Origin: Drosophila persimilis
Lineage: Eukaryota > Arthropoda > Insecta > Diptera > Drosophilidae
Length of the DNA stretch: 64,000 nucleotides
Reading direction: 5' to 3'
NCBI RefSeq assembly: GCF_003286085.1
Contig: NW_020825289.1
Location: forward strand, 15,996,001-16,060,000
The notes under the pieces are model-generated. The model did no database searches. It saw nothing but the letters and a program-made list of their open reading frames with translations, and had not been told where the DNA came from. Positions 1 through 13,183 of this stretch are shown in pieces (position 1 is the first letter of the stretch; every line of letters begins with the position of its first letter). Position numbers and translations under genes: made by a program.

Positions 1-2450
1 TTGATAAGGCACACAGATACAATATTTATGCCATATACATACTCGTACGTATCTATAAGAAAGAGAGCGTCAGAGATCCCATGTCCGTGGGCAGCAATTG
101 AGGATGAGCTTCACTTCGTTCTCTCGTGGAGAGATGTGTCGATTACAATGGCAATTTCAAGCCGTCTGACGTCTGATGAGGATCATCGGGCGGCGCACAC
201 ATGAGGCATGAAAAATTATAGCACGTACGAGGAGCCAGCCCGAGCCTCGGCAGATTTCCCGAAATGATAATCAGAGACACAGAGCGAGAGAGAGAGAGAG
301 AGAGATCTCTGATATATGGAAATAAATATTATGCATTAATGATGATGAGCCGTGGCAAAAAAAAAAAAACTCCTTAAAATCCGAGCTCCGAGCTCTGGGG
401 CCTTCCATCTTTGATAAGCCATTCAGTTCGGAGTTGATTCGGAGTTGTGCAGCTATGGGAACTCTTAGACGATGGCTTGAAGGCGGAGTCTTTTGATTGG
501 GGCTACTTTTAATGCCACACGTAGATGGTTCTTCGTCGATATGAATATTTGTATATAATTTCTGTTGCTTAAAGGCTATTCCGAGCTGTTGAAGCTCCCA
601 GTGAATCCCATAGTTTTCCCATAGTTAGCACACCTCATCATTGATTGGGGTTTCTCCATAGATACTTATTCGAGTGCTTGTGAATACCTCTGCCATTGAT
701 TCATAGTTGGGCAAACATGGTTCCTTATATCCATAATCAAATCAATCAAATCATGCCCGCCACTATCCCTCCCCCCCTTTCTCGCAATACAAAAACTTAA
801 TATAAATGCAAATTCAAATCAGAGAAAATAAAGTGAATCCCAGAGTCTCAGAGTGCGTACCAAATTCGAAATGAAATGAAACGAATCTGTTGGTCGGCTT
901 GGACTTTTTCCATAGAAATGCATTCAAGTTTTGGGCCAGGCGGGCCAGAGGAGAGCCAAGAAGAGCGACGAAGGAGATGAAATATGCGCACAAATCACTT
1001 GGTTAGGCTGCGGCTCTTCTGCGGCCTTCTCTCTCCCTCTCTCTCTCTCTCTCTTTTGCCTGTTGGCCCGGCCAGCAGGTAAAGCTTGGTAAAAGCAGCT
1101 CAATGAAATCGATTTTGCCAAGATTTTGCTCATTTTTTTCCCCGTTGAAAGTTTAAAGAGGTGGTCATTCGTTGATCGAAAGAGGTTGAAATATTACCAA
1201 GTTTGTGCCCTCGAAAGGCAAAATCCACCTCCGTTCGTCCCTTGGAGTACCCACTGTGGCAGCTTTAGTTGTTGTGGCTTATGCAGAGTTGGCTTTATCT
1301 GATTAGGCCTACTCCCCCGTCACGGCTTCCATTGCTCGCCCAACGATTTGTGCTTAAGATTCAGAGCCGGCATCAGATTGGGCTACGGATTCGGTTTCGG
1401 CCTTATGAATTTCATCTCTGTGTTGAGCTTTGGTTACGCTTTTCGGTTTTCGTTGTTGGTTTCGGGGTTTGGTTATGGTTTTATGGTTCGGGTTTTGGCT
1501 TTTCTTATGATTTCATAAGCCACAAAGCCACCAGACACAAGCGCATCGTTAGCTTTATTTTTGTTTTTTTGTTGTTGCTGTCGATCAAAATGCAATCAAA
1601 AATTGTGCGGGTTCCCCCCCCCCCACAAAATCCATCACTCTCTCTCCCTCTCTTGTGGACCACAAAAATAGTTTGTTGTTGGGCTCGTAAAGATATCCAT
1701 CGGTAGACGGTTTGGGGGCTTATTATTTATGGTAAGCGTCTGTTTGGTTTTGTAATTGATTTTTACAGTTCTTTCTGGTCTGCCACAGATCCGTATCGAT
1801 AGTGCCACAAATGGAATCGTAAATAAACTGGGGAAAAAGCCTTTTGTATCCCAAATGGAAATGCTTTTCCTTAGAGAGCACCCCATTAGTGTGTGAAATA
1901 AATCTCGAGACTGTTTTGATTGACACCGAAACAGGGAGATTTCTTCCTTATATCAGAAACATTGAAACTGGTCTTTCCACACATAAATACCTGACTTTTA
2001 TAAATCATGTAGAACATCGAAAAGACCGAAACCCTTTTGGATATAAATTGATCTGGCCATCTCTTATCTTTGGGATCCCGAAGAAGTCGTACAACATGTG
2101 GCACCATTAGTGCCTATGGGAATACCCTTTCTTAACATGCAAAATACATTAAAATGGAAACGCAAACGAATGGAAAAAAAACGATATAATCCAATTAATC
2201 CTTAAACGTTTTTTAAAAGCATATAATTTAAAACACACGCCGACGCCGATGCCAAACAAGCGACAAAAGAAAACCAAAAGCAGACCCAAATAAAAGAGAA
2301 ACAAAAAAACCTCAAGAGAAACACACCCAAAACGACATCGGCAGACACCGTGTTGTAGAGCACACACCACACGAGGAACGGCATCAACAGCAACAACAAT
2401 GGCAAATCGTTGATCGTCTGGGCACCCGATTCCCGTTCCCTCTCTCGGCT

Positions 2451-2680
2451 CCGCTGCTCAGCCGATTCTATTCCTCTCTCGTCGCCGCTGCTCAGCCGAT
2501 TCTATCCCTCTCTGACTCACTGCGCCGATTGCGATCGCCAGCGAGCGGAAGGTGCGTGAACAATGGAAACAATCGAACATAATTAGGCTAAAGTGCTGCG
2601 GATAAAAGCAACCCAGAGACAGAAGGAGTGGAGTGCAGCAGAGAGAGGGAGGGAGAGACCGAAGGAGTGGAGTGCAGCAG
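2451..2680. repeat. GC-rich island with two short tandem duplications
   Basis: A 29-bp segment at 2,451-2,479 recurs at 2,485-2,513 with one mismatch; both copies contain GCTCAGCCGATTCTAT. Further on, a 20-bp segment beginning GAAGGAGTGG occurs at 2,622-2,641 and 2,661-2,680. The interval is richer in GC and CpG than its AT-rich flanks. An AAG/GTGCGT donor-like site lies near 2,550. Function is unknown; a promoter or leader exon is possible but unproven. Confidence 0.6.
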
Positions 2681-4513
2681 CAGAGAGGGAGCCGAAGCCA
2701 AGAGTTAGGGGTTCGACTCCTTCCTTCGTTCGTTCATAAATAAAAACGACAACGCAAATAAATTGTTGCGAATTTTTATAATTAATTGTATTGTTGTCGG
2801 CGTCCACAGCATCCAGGGGGAGGGGCAGGGGGGTCTCCAGTAGTTTGCTGATTTACCCGATAATGACGATGGGAGCCGCCACAGTAGGCGGAGGCAGGCT
2901 CCGGGACTGCGACTGTGCGGTCTCCCGTCTATTAAAAGCGCATTAACAAATCTCCTAATCAGCGATGGCAAATCGCCTTCTGTGGGTGTCTCTCTCTCTC
3001 TCTATCAGAGATTGCTTATTCGTTTGCTTTTTATGTGGAGGATCACCTCTCGTTTGGGATACCGCATTATTCCGATCTTTATTGGATCTTTGTATCTTCC
3101 AAGTTGCGTACCCTGTACAACCGCCGTGTGCTGGCTTTGAATTGGTTTTAATCAACAGATTATACCCAATTAGTGAGAAAACCTAATAAAAAGCCAAATT
3201 TTGTTCTCGAATATTTTCCATAATTCCATAATCCATTCGAATCTCCCTACTCCTACTGGCCTGTAGGCAGGCATTTTCCATCTATTAATAAACCATAATA
3301 ATTTATTGATTGCCTTTAAAAGGCGGCCTGCTATTGACCATAAAACTAATCTGCACAGAATTATCGCAGCAGAGCAGGAGGGACGACTATTGTTCGGTTT
3401 GGAGGTACATAGCCAGAGCTCTTCGGCCTCTCATTATGGGGCTCCCATTCTCTGTATTGCTTCTGCATCGCTGCATTAATTCGTTCACTTTTTTTTTTGT
3501 CCGTCTGTGTCCGTGTTCTGGTGGAAGGAGCTCCCCAGGAAGGAGCTCCCTTGGTCGATTGGTGGCTTACTTTCCTGCTTGAGCGCACATTTGGTCGCCG
3601 TCAAAGGCTGCCTTTGATGTTAATCCCATGCTAGGGACATGCTCTCCTCTACATATGTGACCTGCCCTCGTACCGTATAATTGTGTTTTAGCATTTAACT
3701 TTGGCTCCTTTCTATACCAACTTTGGTATGCTCTGGCTCCGCGTTTGACTTCCATTTCAACTTGTTTTGGGCCACTTCGACTTCTTCTTCGACTTGTTCT
3801 GGGCCATTGTTTGCCTAATTTTCCACTGCTTCTCATGCTGGTTGGGGGGCTCGGGGGTAGGCCAAGTAATTCCCAATTGGGTGATGGATGATTAGAGCTG
3901 AAGAATGAGTTCGAATTGCTGGGAAAGAAAGGGGGTTTCGCTCTTTAAAGAGATAGCTTTCGGGCATGTTTTTAAGGAGAGTTTTTGGCCAAAAATTCTC
4001 CGCTTTATCGCCCACCCTCGAATCTTAATCTTCCCAAAAGCAATGCCATATGGATATGTTTCATTGGCACACCCGAGAAACCAAAAAACAAAACAAAGAA
4101 GCAGCTGTTGCCACCGCATGAGGCACATTTGGCAGGCGTCTCCAGTGCCTGCAGGTAATTTATCTAATAAAATTATTATTACCATATATTACAATAAATG
4201 AGGCTTAATAAGTGGGCCAGCGACAGGGGGAGATTTGTCTTTTGCCAGGGCAATACTTTCGTCCCATCGCGATTCTGGGCCTCCTCCGTCTAGCTCTTGT
4301 TTCGGTCACGTGCCGCGTACGCAATTTGTGGCGGCGTCGCGACCGACAACTACCGGGAGCCCCACCAATGTCTCCACAAACTCGGGACACCGAAAATAGC
4401 TAAACAATTTCAAAAGATGTCGCACAATTTGACGACGAACAGCAGGAGAAACAGCCGCCGAGTTGGGCAACAGGGAGCTGGGAGCTGGGAGCTGGGAGCC
4501 GAGGCCGTGAGGA

Positions 4514-4544
<31 letters not shown>

Positions 4545-5849
4545 TTGTAGACGAGACAAACGACAAGGCGACGGCGCATTTGAAATGCAAAGTAGGCAGC
4601 ACGCCAAGGGACACGCCCACTTGGCTGATGAACTCCCATTCGTAGGCAAATCGATGCTCGAAAAGGCGCTGTCTCTCTCTCTCTCACTCAAAATCAAAAT
4701 TGTGCGAATTTAAAGGGAGCTTTTTTCTTTTTTTGTTGGTTAAACAGTTTCCTGGCCGTGGCCTAAACCTTTTGAACGCTTTACCGACGTTCGACAAATC
4801 CTAATGATTATATTACAACCTTTCAACTTTCCCCTCAGCCGACGATAAGCAAAAGGTGGCCTACAAATTGCTTCATTTGCCCCACCATCGCCGCCAAGGG
4901 GGGTGGGGGGAAAACTAAAGCCCACAAATATTTATGTTAAATTTCATGTTGGACGTTGGGCAAACAATTGAAATGGCGCTTAATTTTTTATGGCCATCGC
5001 AAACACTCGAGTCGCAGGACCTCCACGGTGGCGTATCCTTGACACAGGGGGAAACAAATTCCTGCCTGTGGGGCGGTGCAGGGGGGCAATTCTTTTCCAA
5101 CCGCCACAATTTTGCGGTTTGTAAAACTTTTCCTCGTTCATCCCATTTCTTTTTTTGTTTTTGGGTTTCATTTTCATTTTCGTTTTCTTTTTTTCTTTTT
5201 GGGTTGCTTGTTTGTTTGCCTTTTTCCTGTGTGTCCTGCAGTGTCCTGTTCGGGACTCCTTCTACCTCTGCTGTTTTCTGGTGCTTTCCTTTTATTCCAT
5301 TATTTTGTTTGCATTTGAATTGAAAATTAGTATTTTTTGGGGCACTTTATCCAACTCCTGCTAATTTCCCATGCAACATTCCCCCATTCCGCCTTTCAAG
5401 GACTGTTCCTACTCTATCGGTGTTCAAAGGCTTCGCCTGGCCTTTTCGGCCAGTGTTTGTTTAGGTTTTTTTCCCCTACATAACTTTATTTATGACATGT
5501 TTGATTGGGTTCTCCAAAGAATCTTTGTAAATTGTTCGCCATCCGCCTGGAATTTATGCCAGGACATGACTCAATTGAAGTCAAGTCTTGGCTTAAAGAA
5601 AAAAAAAATGTAATAAAGTCGAGGAGCTCTCAACAAACAGCAATAAACAGGAAACAGAAGCTCTACCTTGCGTTGCTCGTATAGGGAAACCCTCCGCACC
5701 CCCCCCGTCCCCAGGGGAGGGCCCTCTGTCCAATGGCAGACGGGGCACAGAGTCTGCTGCCAGACAACGTCGACAGGGGGACAACTAATGAGTTCCTAAT
5801 TTAAATAAATTTTCGCTCATAAATTAAAAAACTAACAGACACACAAGAG

Positions 5850-5853
<4 letters not shown>

Positions 5854-5881
<28 letters not shown>
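5854..5881. repeat. AG dinucleotide microsatellite
   Basis: About 14 uninterrupted AG units are followed by GCGAGCGGGAGAGG. Similar GA/CT tracts lie at 286-304, 1,028-1,054, 26,820-26,849, 31,287-31,316, 33,737-33,764 and 59,106-59,132. In flies such tracts can bind GAGA factor, but nothing else here marks a promoter. Confidence 0.9.
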
Positions 5882-5887
<6 letters not shown>

Positions 5888-6883
5888 GGAGAGGGGCTCA
5901 GAGATGGTGTGTGGCAGAAAAAGAAGGACTTTGTCTGGCTGTCTCTTCTCTTGGGTCTAGGAGAGCACTGAAAGGGAGAGAAGGGCGAGGAGAGCTTCTT
6001 AAAGTGGGATCAGTGGAAGAGAGCGGAGATCTCTCTTAATAAAATACTAATGAAATAGTTATGATTTATTTTCCCCCCTTTGAAGGTAGGGAAATCTTTG
6101 AAAGGACTCGTTAAAATTTAAAATATTCCTCGAAAATTCCTCGAGATATGGATTTCGGTTCCATATCTCCCGACTGTCTCCACCCCAACCCCGATTCGCC
6201 TGTTAGAACCAGCGAAACTCCATTATAAAGTCAATCGTCAGTCAATTCGTTGGCTTTTGGTGTGCTCCCATCTTCAATTCATTATCCAGCAATGACCAAA
6301 ACTATTTACAAATTTTTGCTAACGGCTGACCATCTTTATGAGTTGGTCAAGAGCCCAGAGCCCGGCCCAGAGCCAGATGGAGGAGAGGCAAGCAGCCACA
6401 GCACATAACCACATAAATCAGTTTCTAGCTTTGGGAAACTGTGCGCTAAATGCCATGACAGCCGCGGCGGCAGAGACAGACAGACCACAGACAGAGGTGG
6501 ACTCGGACTCGGACTTGGACTTGGACTTGGACCAATCCCAGACCGAAAACCAAAGCCAGGCCAAAGCGAAACCGAAACCCAAGCGGTGGCGGGGAAGCAG
6601 CGACGCGTTGTGGCTGCTACGTGAGGCAGCAAATGAAGGAGGGAAAAACTTTGGCGCATACCAAAAAGTCAATGAGCCATTGAACGATCGATCCGAGGAG
6701 TCAGCGAGATAGAGAGGAGGAGTATACCCCAAAGATGGTCATCTCTCTCCCTCTCCCTCTCCGTAGCCTGTAGCCCATAGCCTTGCCTCAGATACAATTC
6801 ACATTTTTGCTACGCCGCATTTTTAGCCAATTTAAAGTCTAATTTAAGCAGGCGCATTTGTAACGCACGTAAAAACTGGCAAA

Positions 6884-6886
<3 letters not shown>

Positions 6887-6918
<32 letters not shown>
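6887..6918. repeat. AC dinucleotide microsatellite
   Basis: About 16 AC units. Other AC/TG tracts of similar length lie at 37,233-37,264, 43,372-43,397, 49,676-49,700 and 62,379-62,411. These are ordinary fly microsatellites. Confidence 0.9.
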
Positions 6919-6919
<1 letters not shown>

Positions 6920-7599
6920 AAGGGGGAGCAGTCTCCAGGCTCCATTCCGTTCCGTGGCAAAGGATTGATCTGGTCTGGCTAATTTTGAGCACGTACGCAT
7001 ATAAATTTCATCAAAATTCCATTGAAATAAACGCACAGACGTTTAAAACTCGCGATTCTTGGGGAATGCTCGCTCTGTCGCTGTCTGCTCCAAAAGTGCC
7101 CCCCCCCCATCCAAACCACCAAAAAGGACACAAAAATTCCATATTAAATTATGGAAAAAAGGAATTTTTTGTTTCAGGCAAGGAATAAAGGGAATCTGCT
7201 GCTGGTTCTTGGTGGCTGCTTTTTCTTTTGTCACTGAACGCATAATAAACATGTTTATTAACATTTCTCGTTGCCGGCAGACAATAAATTAAGAGCGGTG
7301 GGCCAGGCAGACAGTGTACGCCAGTGCATGCAACATGTTGCACGCAACATTCATCAGCGCCCCCGGAAAAAGATGGCCGCGAAATAATTATTTTCGTTCA
7401 ACGAAAATTCGGGAATTTCTGCAAGAGAAGACAACGGCACGGGGAACGATGAAATGCCTGTGGGTTATGTTTCGGTTCAAAATAAATTCCAACTCTTGAT
7501 TACATATTTTTTCGAGGGAATTCCGTTTTAAATTCATATAGAAATTTGAAGAATTTTGGTTTAAATATTTCTGCTGATTCGATTTCAAAAAAATACCAC

Positions 7600-8175
7600 A
7601 AAAGTTGGAACTTGCAATAAATACAAAAACAATATACATTCCCATAAAAAAAAAATACAAAAAAAAGTGCAAGAAAATAATAAAATAAAAAAATGCAGGA
7701 AATACAAAAAATATATAAATTCCAATGCAAAAATAAGCAAAACAAAATTAGATATAAAAAGATTTACAACAAAAAACAACTTCCAATACTAAAAAACAAT
7801 ACCAAAAATAGTAAGAGCTTGCAAAAAATACAAATAAATATATGTACATTCCAATAAAAAAAAAAATACAAAAAAAGGGCAAGAAATGCAAAAAAAAATA
7901 ATATAAATTCCAGTAGCAATAAAATGCAAGATATACAAAAAAAAATATATTAATGCCAATACCAAACAAATGCATGATATACAAAAATATACATAAATTT
8001 CAATAAATTAAAAAAAAATAGCAAAAAAATTAGACCTTGACAGATATAAAAAAAAAACATAAAATACAAAAAAGAGTACCAAAAATAGTAAGAGCTTGCA
8101 AGAAGTACAACAAAATAAAAATTCCAATACAAAAAAAAATTCAAAAAAAAAATTAAATCATACAAGAAATACAGA
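7600..8175. repeat. A-rich degenerate tandem array
   Basis: The plus strand is almost free of G and is built from diverged copies of a unit of roughly 50 bp. The unit reads approximately ATTCCAATA, then A-runs with ATACAAAAAA, then GCAAGAAATACAAAA. Recognisable ATTCCAAT/ATTCCAGT blocks recur near 7,720, 7,850, 7,905 and 8,123. A 23-bp identical segment containing AATAGTAAGAGCTTGC occurs at 7,801-7,823 and 8,078-8,100, indicating a larger duplicated block of about 277 bp. Open frames on the minus strand are Phe/Tyr-rich translations of this array and are not genes. Confidence 0.75.
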
Positions 8176-10253
8176 TTTTATAATTGTAATGCAAATTATT
8201 AAAAATTATTCTTGAAGTTGTGTACTTTCCCAAAATAATTTTTGCTCTCCAAAAAAAAAAAAAACAAAGAACCTATAAATTTTAATTACATTTTGGGGAA
8301 AAGTTCTTCATGAAATGTAAATTAAAATGGTAATTTTGGTGCTTTTTTGTGCTTTTTGTGGGGCGAGTGGGCAATAAATTAACAGCTTGGATGGAAGTAT
8401 ATTCAACGGAATGAGCGTTGATATGAGCCCAAGGCAATTCGCGGCTTGGAGTATTCTTTGGAGATCATTAAATGCACTTGGGGGCAGCGACAGAGTGGGA
8501 AGGAGGAAGCGAAAGGGATGCCAAAGAGAGAGAGAGGGAGTCAGTGAAGCGATCGTTGCTTTTGCATTAATTTCACATGCAATTTACGCTGATTTATTTG
8601 ATCTGCAAGCCCATGCCCTGGTCATGTCGATGGCTCTCATGGTCCCTGTCCTGTCTATATATCTGGCTGTGTCTCTGTCTTCTGTCTCCTGTCCCCTGGC
8701 TGTCTGTTTGTCACTCAGCCGCAGCGATCGGTAGATCTCTCAAAAGACCTCTTCCTAAATTGGCTGCAACCGCAAAAGAGGTCTGTGGCTCCTGCCGCCT
8801 GCCGCCTGCTCGCCGCCTGCTGCTGCTGCTTCTGACTGTTGATTTGATCGATTTGTGTTGATTGCCTGTCAGAGTGGCAGGGCAATACAATGGCTTGTGG
8901 ATGCCAGAGGGGGGGGCAACAGGCAGGCGGCAAGGACAGGGCTCTGGGGCTGGCTCTCCTGTTAGGTGTCAGTCGGGGCAGTCAAGTGTTAAATATACGT
9001 ATAGAAATATATGCATGGGGCCGCAGAGTTTATGTTAACTAAAAGTGCATAAAATGCGCTCGAAAAGGCCAAGATTCAAAGTCGAAAGTCGGTTCTGTCG
9101 CTTCTGTCAGTCAGTCATTCATTCACTTGGCTCTGGCTTCTCCATTCCCCCCCACCCCTTTGTGGGGCAAGTGTGTGCCTGGCTTCCTTTCTCCTTGGCG
9201 GTGGGTTTTGTTAAATATTATGGTTTTTTTCGCGTCTCTTCGCTTAGGATTTATTCAAATTTAAAACATTTTCAGGCAACTCTAATTAATGAAGTTCTTT
9301 CCAAAGATTGCTTGTCCGCTGAGCCATGACCATCCTGGAGTTTCCCTTTTGAATGCCATTTCATTGCATTTTCCCTCATTTTCTTTGCCCCATCCATGGC
9401 TTCAGCGTACTTCAATTTATTGTGTATATATTTGAGATTGAGAGAGGGAGAGACCCGTAGTAGTTCTTTCTGCGTTATCATTCTAACGTAATCTTAATCA
9501 CTTTGCCCAATGTTCATTCATCCACATCATCAATTTCCTTCTTCGGGGTTTCTGCTGCAGCTGAAAAGGGGCATCCCCCTCGAACCGATGTCTTGGGTTC
9601 GCATTTTGAGGGTCCGTCGGTGGCTATCTCTTTTCTGCTCTGCTGGCCGTCTCCTTTGCTCCGTTAGCCATCTCTTTTGCACAGCCTTTGCTGCTTGCCG
9701 CCGCTATCAGATTTTCAACGAGAGAGATTTGATACACAAAAAGCACGAGAAATATCTCCCCCGTAACTCCTTCAATCGTTCCACACCCATCACTCCTGCC
9801 TTTCCGCCTTCCTCTACATATTTTTCCATGCTCGTGCTTTCCCGATTTTCCTTTTTCTTTGCTGCTGCTTCTGCTGCTGCTGCTGCTGTTACCATTGCAT
9901 CAGTCAGCTGACAACGCCCTGAACTTCACCTCTGGCCTAAGCCCTGCCCCTGCCCTGCCCCTGCTCTCCTGTTACCAAAAAAACAGCATTTGCTACTTAA
10001 TAGTTGTGGGTCTTATCGGTTCGCAATCTGCCTGTTTCGACCCCTCTATGGGCCAAGTTAGTTAGCCAGACAACAGGGCCCAGAGAGAGGGAGAGAGGGA
10101 GAGCGAGAGAGCATTTGGCCATATTAAAAATGTATATAGAAACTCTTAAACAAACCTTCCTTTGGCCAGGAATCAAGCAGAGATGGTCAGTGGTCGTCCT
10201 ACTCCTCCCTCGTGCTGCCACCGCTTCTGGCCTGGTCGAATCGGATCGGGTCT

Positions 10254-10285
10254 GGTCCCGGTCCCGGTCCCGGTCCCGGTCCCGG
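10254..10285. repeat. GGTCCC hexamer tandem repeat
   Basis: Five perfect copies of GGTCCC. The tract keeps several frames open on both strands (Val-Pro, Gly-Thr and Arg-Ser repeats), which explains the long spurious open frames around 10.0-10.9 kb. Confidence 0.9.
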
Positions 10286-10858
10286 CTGCTCCTCTTATAG
10301 ATTTCAATAATAGATTTTTCGAGCTGGTTTCCTTCTGGTTGCATCTCCCGCAGTCCCGCAGTCCCGCCACCCGACGACTGTCTGCAATTTTCGTTCATTC
10401 GGCGTGCAAAATTGTTTTTCTTTTGGCCATGAACCCGCGTGCTGACGCTGACGGCTTCTGGGGCTCTTTGCTCTCGGCCCTGCCCCTGCCCCTGCCTCTG
10501 GCCCTGGCTCTGGGTCTACTTCTAATGTGTTTCTTTTGTTTCGTTTTTGGTTTTCGGTCGGAATGCAGCTGTGCGTTGAACCTTTTGCCAATTGCAATTG
10601 TTTCGTGGTGCGGTGTTGCTGTTGCAACGTTGCTGCTGCTGCTGCTGCTGCTGCTGCCACAATTCGTTGCTTGCTTGTTGTCCACTTAAAGTGCCACATT
10701 TGGTATAGGGAATGCTGAATGCTTGAGAGGTCAAGCAGAGACTGGAGGGTCTCCCTAACCCTCATTTGTTGAAAAGCTCTTCGTGGCAACGACTTCTGCA
10801 ACTCGTCTCTGGCTTTAATGGTTATTTGAGGGGATTTATATGGCCATCTCATTGGGTA

Positions 10859-11045
10859 ATCGATAAATGATGCAGCAATGAAAGCAGATGGTTGCATAAT
10901 GTTGCATATTGAAGGAGGAATCTTCTAATGACAGCCATCGATGTGCTAATAACGATCAAATCTTATTTCAGGCGCACAAAAAGTCAAATCTTTTACTTTC
11001 GTAAATTTGTTGATCGATTAATGCGTAATAATCGATTGATCGATA
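10859..11045. promoter_or_regulatory. ATCGAT cluster
   Basis: ATCGAT occurs at 10,859, near 10,935, and at 11,013, 11,031 and 11,039, with CGATA at 10,861 and 11,041. That is five sites in under 200 bp. CGATA is the core recognised by the insulator protein BEAF-32, and TATCGATA is the DREF site. Whether either factor binds here is inference. Confidence 0.35.
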
Positions 11046-12806
11046 GATATTTTAACTATAATTTTGTTTCTGGCAATCCTTTCCCTCCTTTAAGCCACAG
11101 AAAGTCCTGTAATGCCTTGCAATTTTTGCTTATAGTCTTTAAATAAAATTAATCGCTTGGAAAATTGCTAATAAGCTGCCAGAGAGAGACAGGGAGAGAG
11201 ATAGAGAGCGTGTGAGAGCACATCAAAAAGCGACTAACCAGAGATTAAGATAGTTCCACAAGGGCCACGCGTGGGTGTGACTTCCTGCAGCTCTGGCCCC
11301 CCCTCCCCATGGAGCAAAGTTATCCCCCATCTACCTGGGGCCAAAGATTGAGATTAGCTAGCAAGGAAAGATGCGTGGCAAGGTGAGCCAAGAAGGCCTG
11401 GCCATCAGAGAGGCATCTCGGGAAGCATTTTGTCCCGGGGTTACGTTTAGTAAGTGTGAATTTGGTGCCATCAGAGCTCCATCGCTCCACCGCTCCACCG
11501 CTCCACAGAGGGTCACAGACAAAAGTCAACGGAAATGTGCGAGAGCTTCGCTCGGGGCGCAACTAAAATTGCCAATGAAAATAAGCGTAGATTACGAGTA
11601 GAACCCGGCTAGGTCTCTGGGCCATTCCCATTCGCATTCCCATTCGCATTGCCGTTGCCATCAAGCGAAAACCCATCAAAGTGTAATGAGAAAAAGTTAA
11701 CTTCGCTTCCAGGCATGCCCCTTCCTCTCCCCTTCCCATTCCCCTTCCCATTCCCCTTCCCTTTTCGATTCCCAGCCCCCTTGTTGTTGGCTTGTGGCGG
11801 CGTGTGTCTCTGATTATCCCTGTTCTCGCCATGCCCCCGGGTTGGGGGTCATTATCTGCTTCGAAACTGAAACCAAAGATCCCGTGGACACATGCTGGTC
11901 AATCTAAGGGCTAACTGCTTCTCTTTAAGTTGTAAAATCTAAAAGCAACGCATAAACAGGGCCCAAGTGGCGGGGCGGGAGGGGAGATCCCAGCGTTTGG
12001 ATAAAGTCATTTCTGGAATGGCTCTTTTTGGGTCTGGAAATTGAAAACTTGAAGGGGAAGGGCGGAGCACTTTTGCTGGAAGAAATGTCTTCCGTTTGAA
12101 CCTAATGAGGCCCTTCTTTTGAGGCTTTAAAATCTGTTCAAATGCGTTGATCTCTTCCATCATTCTACGCCCCTTTCATCCTCCTCTTTAATCCAGTTCT
12201 TTCCGTATTTTTGCCCCACAACTTAGCTGCTTCTTCGGCTCTTCTTCCCTCCATTCTGTGCCCCAATTCTTCGGCTCTTCTTCCCTTCTCTGGTATGCCC
12301 CAAATCTTCGCTCGACCTCACTTTCCATTTCGCACTTCAAGCCCAAAATTAACCCAAAAAATATGGTATCTTATGCAACGTCAGGGCCGTCCATTACCCC
12401 AGTAAAAAGGGAAATCAATTAGGCACAGTTTGGGGGCTCAGTAGATCATTAATTTTGGAGGCTGGCCAGAGACACATCGTGTAAAATCATCAAATAAATC
12501 CATGTCAAAGTTCGGCACAACATTAGCGGATAATTAACACGCCCCTTTTGCCAGGGTGCGGCCACCACTGCTCCTCCACTGCTCCTCCACTCTTTTGGCC
12601 AACTTTTGTGATGCAAATGAGAGGCGGCCGTCTATCGTTGCGCTGTTGGCGGTCCACCCACATGTCCCATCCATCGCTGACGTATACCCCGTAACACTTA
12701 CTCGTATCTATCGTCGGAAATTATACTCCGATTTGTGTGCATCGATTAATCGGCATATAATTCATTTTCTTATCATCTTTCCCGCTCTTTTTCTCTCTCG
12801 TTGCAG

Positions 12807-12851
12807 GCGGCTCTTTTCGAAAACAACCATCACGAATGCCTTGATTTTGAA
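12807..12851 (+). other. Exon-like 45-bp segment (candidate microexon)
   Basis: A long pyrimidine tract ending CTCTCTCGTTGCAG directly precedes the segment, and GAA/GTGAGTTTTG directly follows it. Both match fly splice consensus closely. The 45 bp are a multiple of three and open in two of the three frames; the first frame reads AALFENNHHECLDFE. No partner coding exon is recognisable on either side. It could be a small untranslated leader exon of the downstream LRR gene, an exon of an unrecognised gene, or chance. Confidence 0.3.
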
Positions 12852-13183
12852 GTGAGTTTTGAATAGTTTATTTTTTTTCAAGTAATTTGCATAAATTATG
12901 TGGCGAGATTGCATTTTCCAGGGGCGTGGCGTCAAGGTGTTGTGACACCGAAGGCCATAAATCAGTTTTGGTGGGTGAGTGAGGGCGGAGGGGGGGAATT
13001 CAAAGTAACACGGAAATGGAATTCCGTAATTAGTGCAACAATTAATGAGGGGTATTTATGTCAACGTTTGGGGAAGACGAAAAATTATAGAGTTTAACAT
13101 ATATCATCCTTAAATGGGGTTTTAATGGCATTTCAAGGCCTTGGTTTTACTTTAAATGTAAAAAGAAATATTAATCGAGAATT

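Larger units (their letters stand above)
1..7499. other. Noncoding, microsatellite-rich DNA
   Basis: No reading frame here has a protein-like composition or paired splice sites. The longer frames are low-complexity translations of simple repeats. Visible repeats are GA (286-304), CT (1,028-1,054), a hexamer ACAACG in five copies (4,515-4,544), a hexamer GGACTC/GGACTT in five copies (6,499-6,528), AG (5,854-5,881) and AC (6,887-6,918). A GC-richer island at 2.40-2.75 kb is described separately. The region could be intergenic or a far-upstream part of the LRR gene locus; the sequence alone does not decide. Confidence 0.75.

Noticed and set aside
2710-2720. GGTTCGACTCC, a perfect tRNA/Pol III B-box
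   Set aside because: No matching A-box at the right distance and no acceptor or anticodon stem can be folded around it, so neither a tRNA nor a clear SINE is supported.
10304-10897. 197-codon minus frame around the GGTCCC and CTG repeats
   Set aside because: Held open by Gln/Ala and Gly/Pro repeat translations, with no conserved-looking segment.
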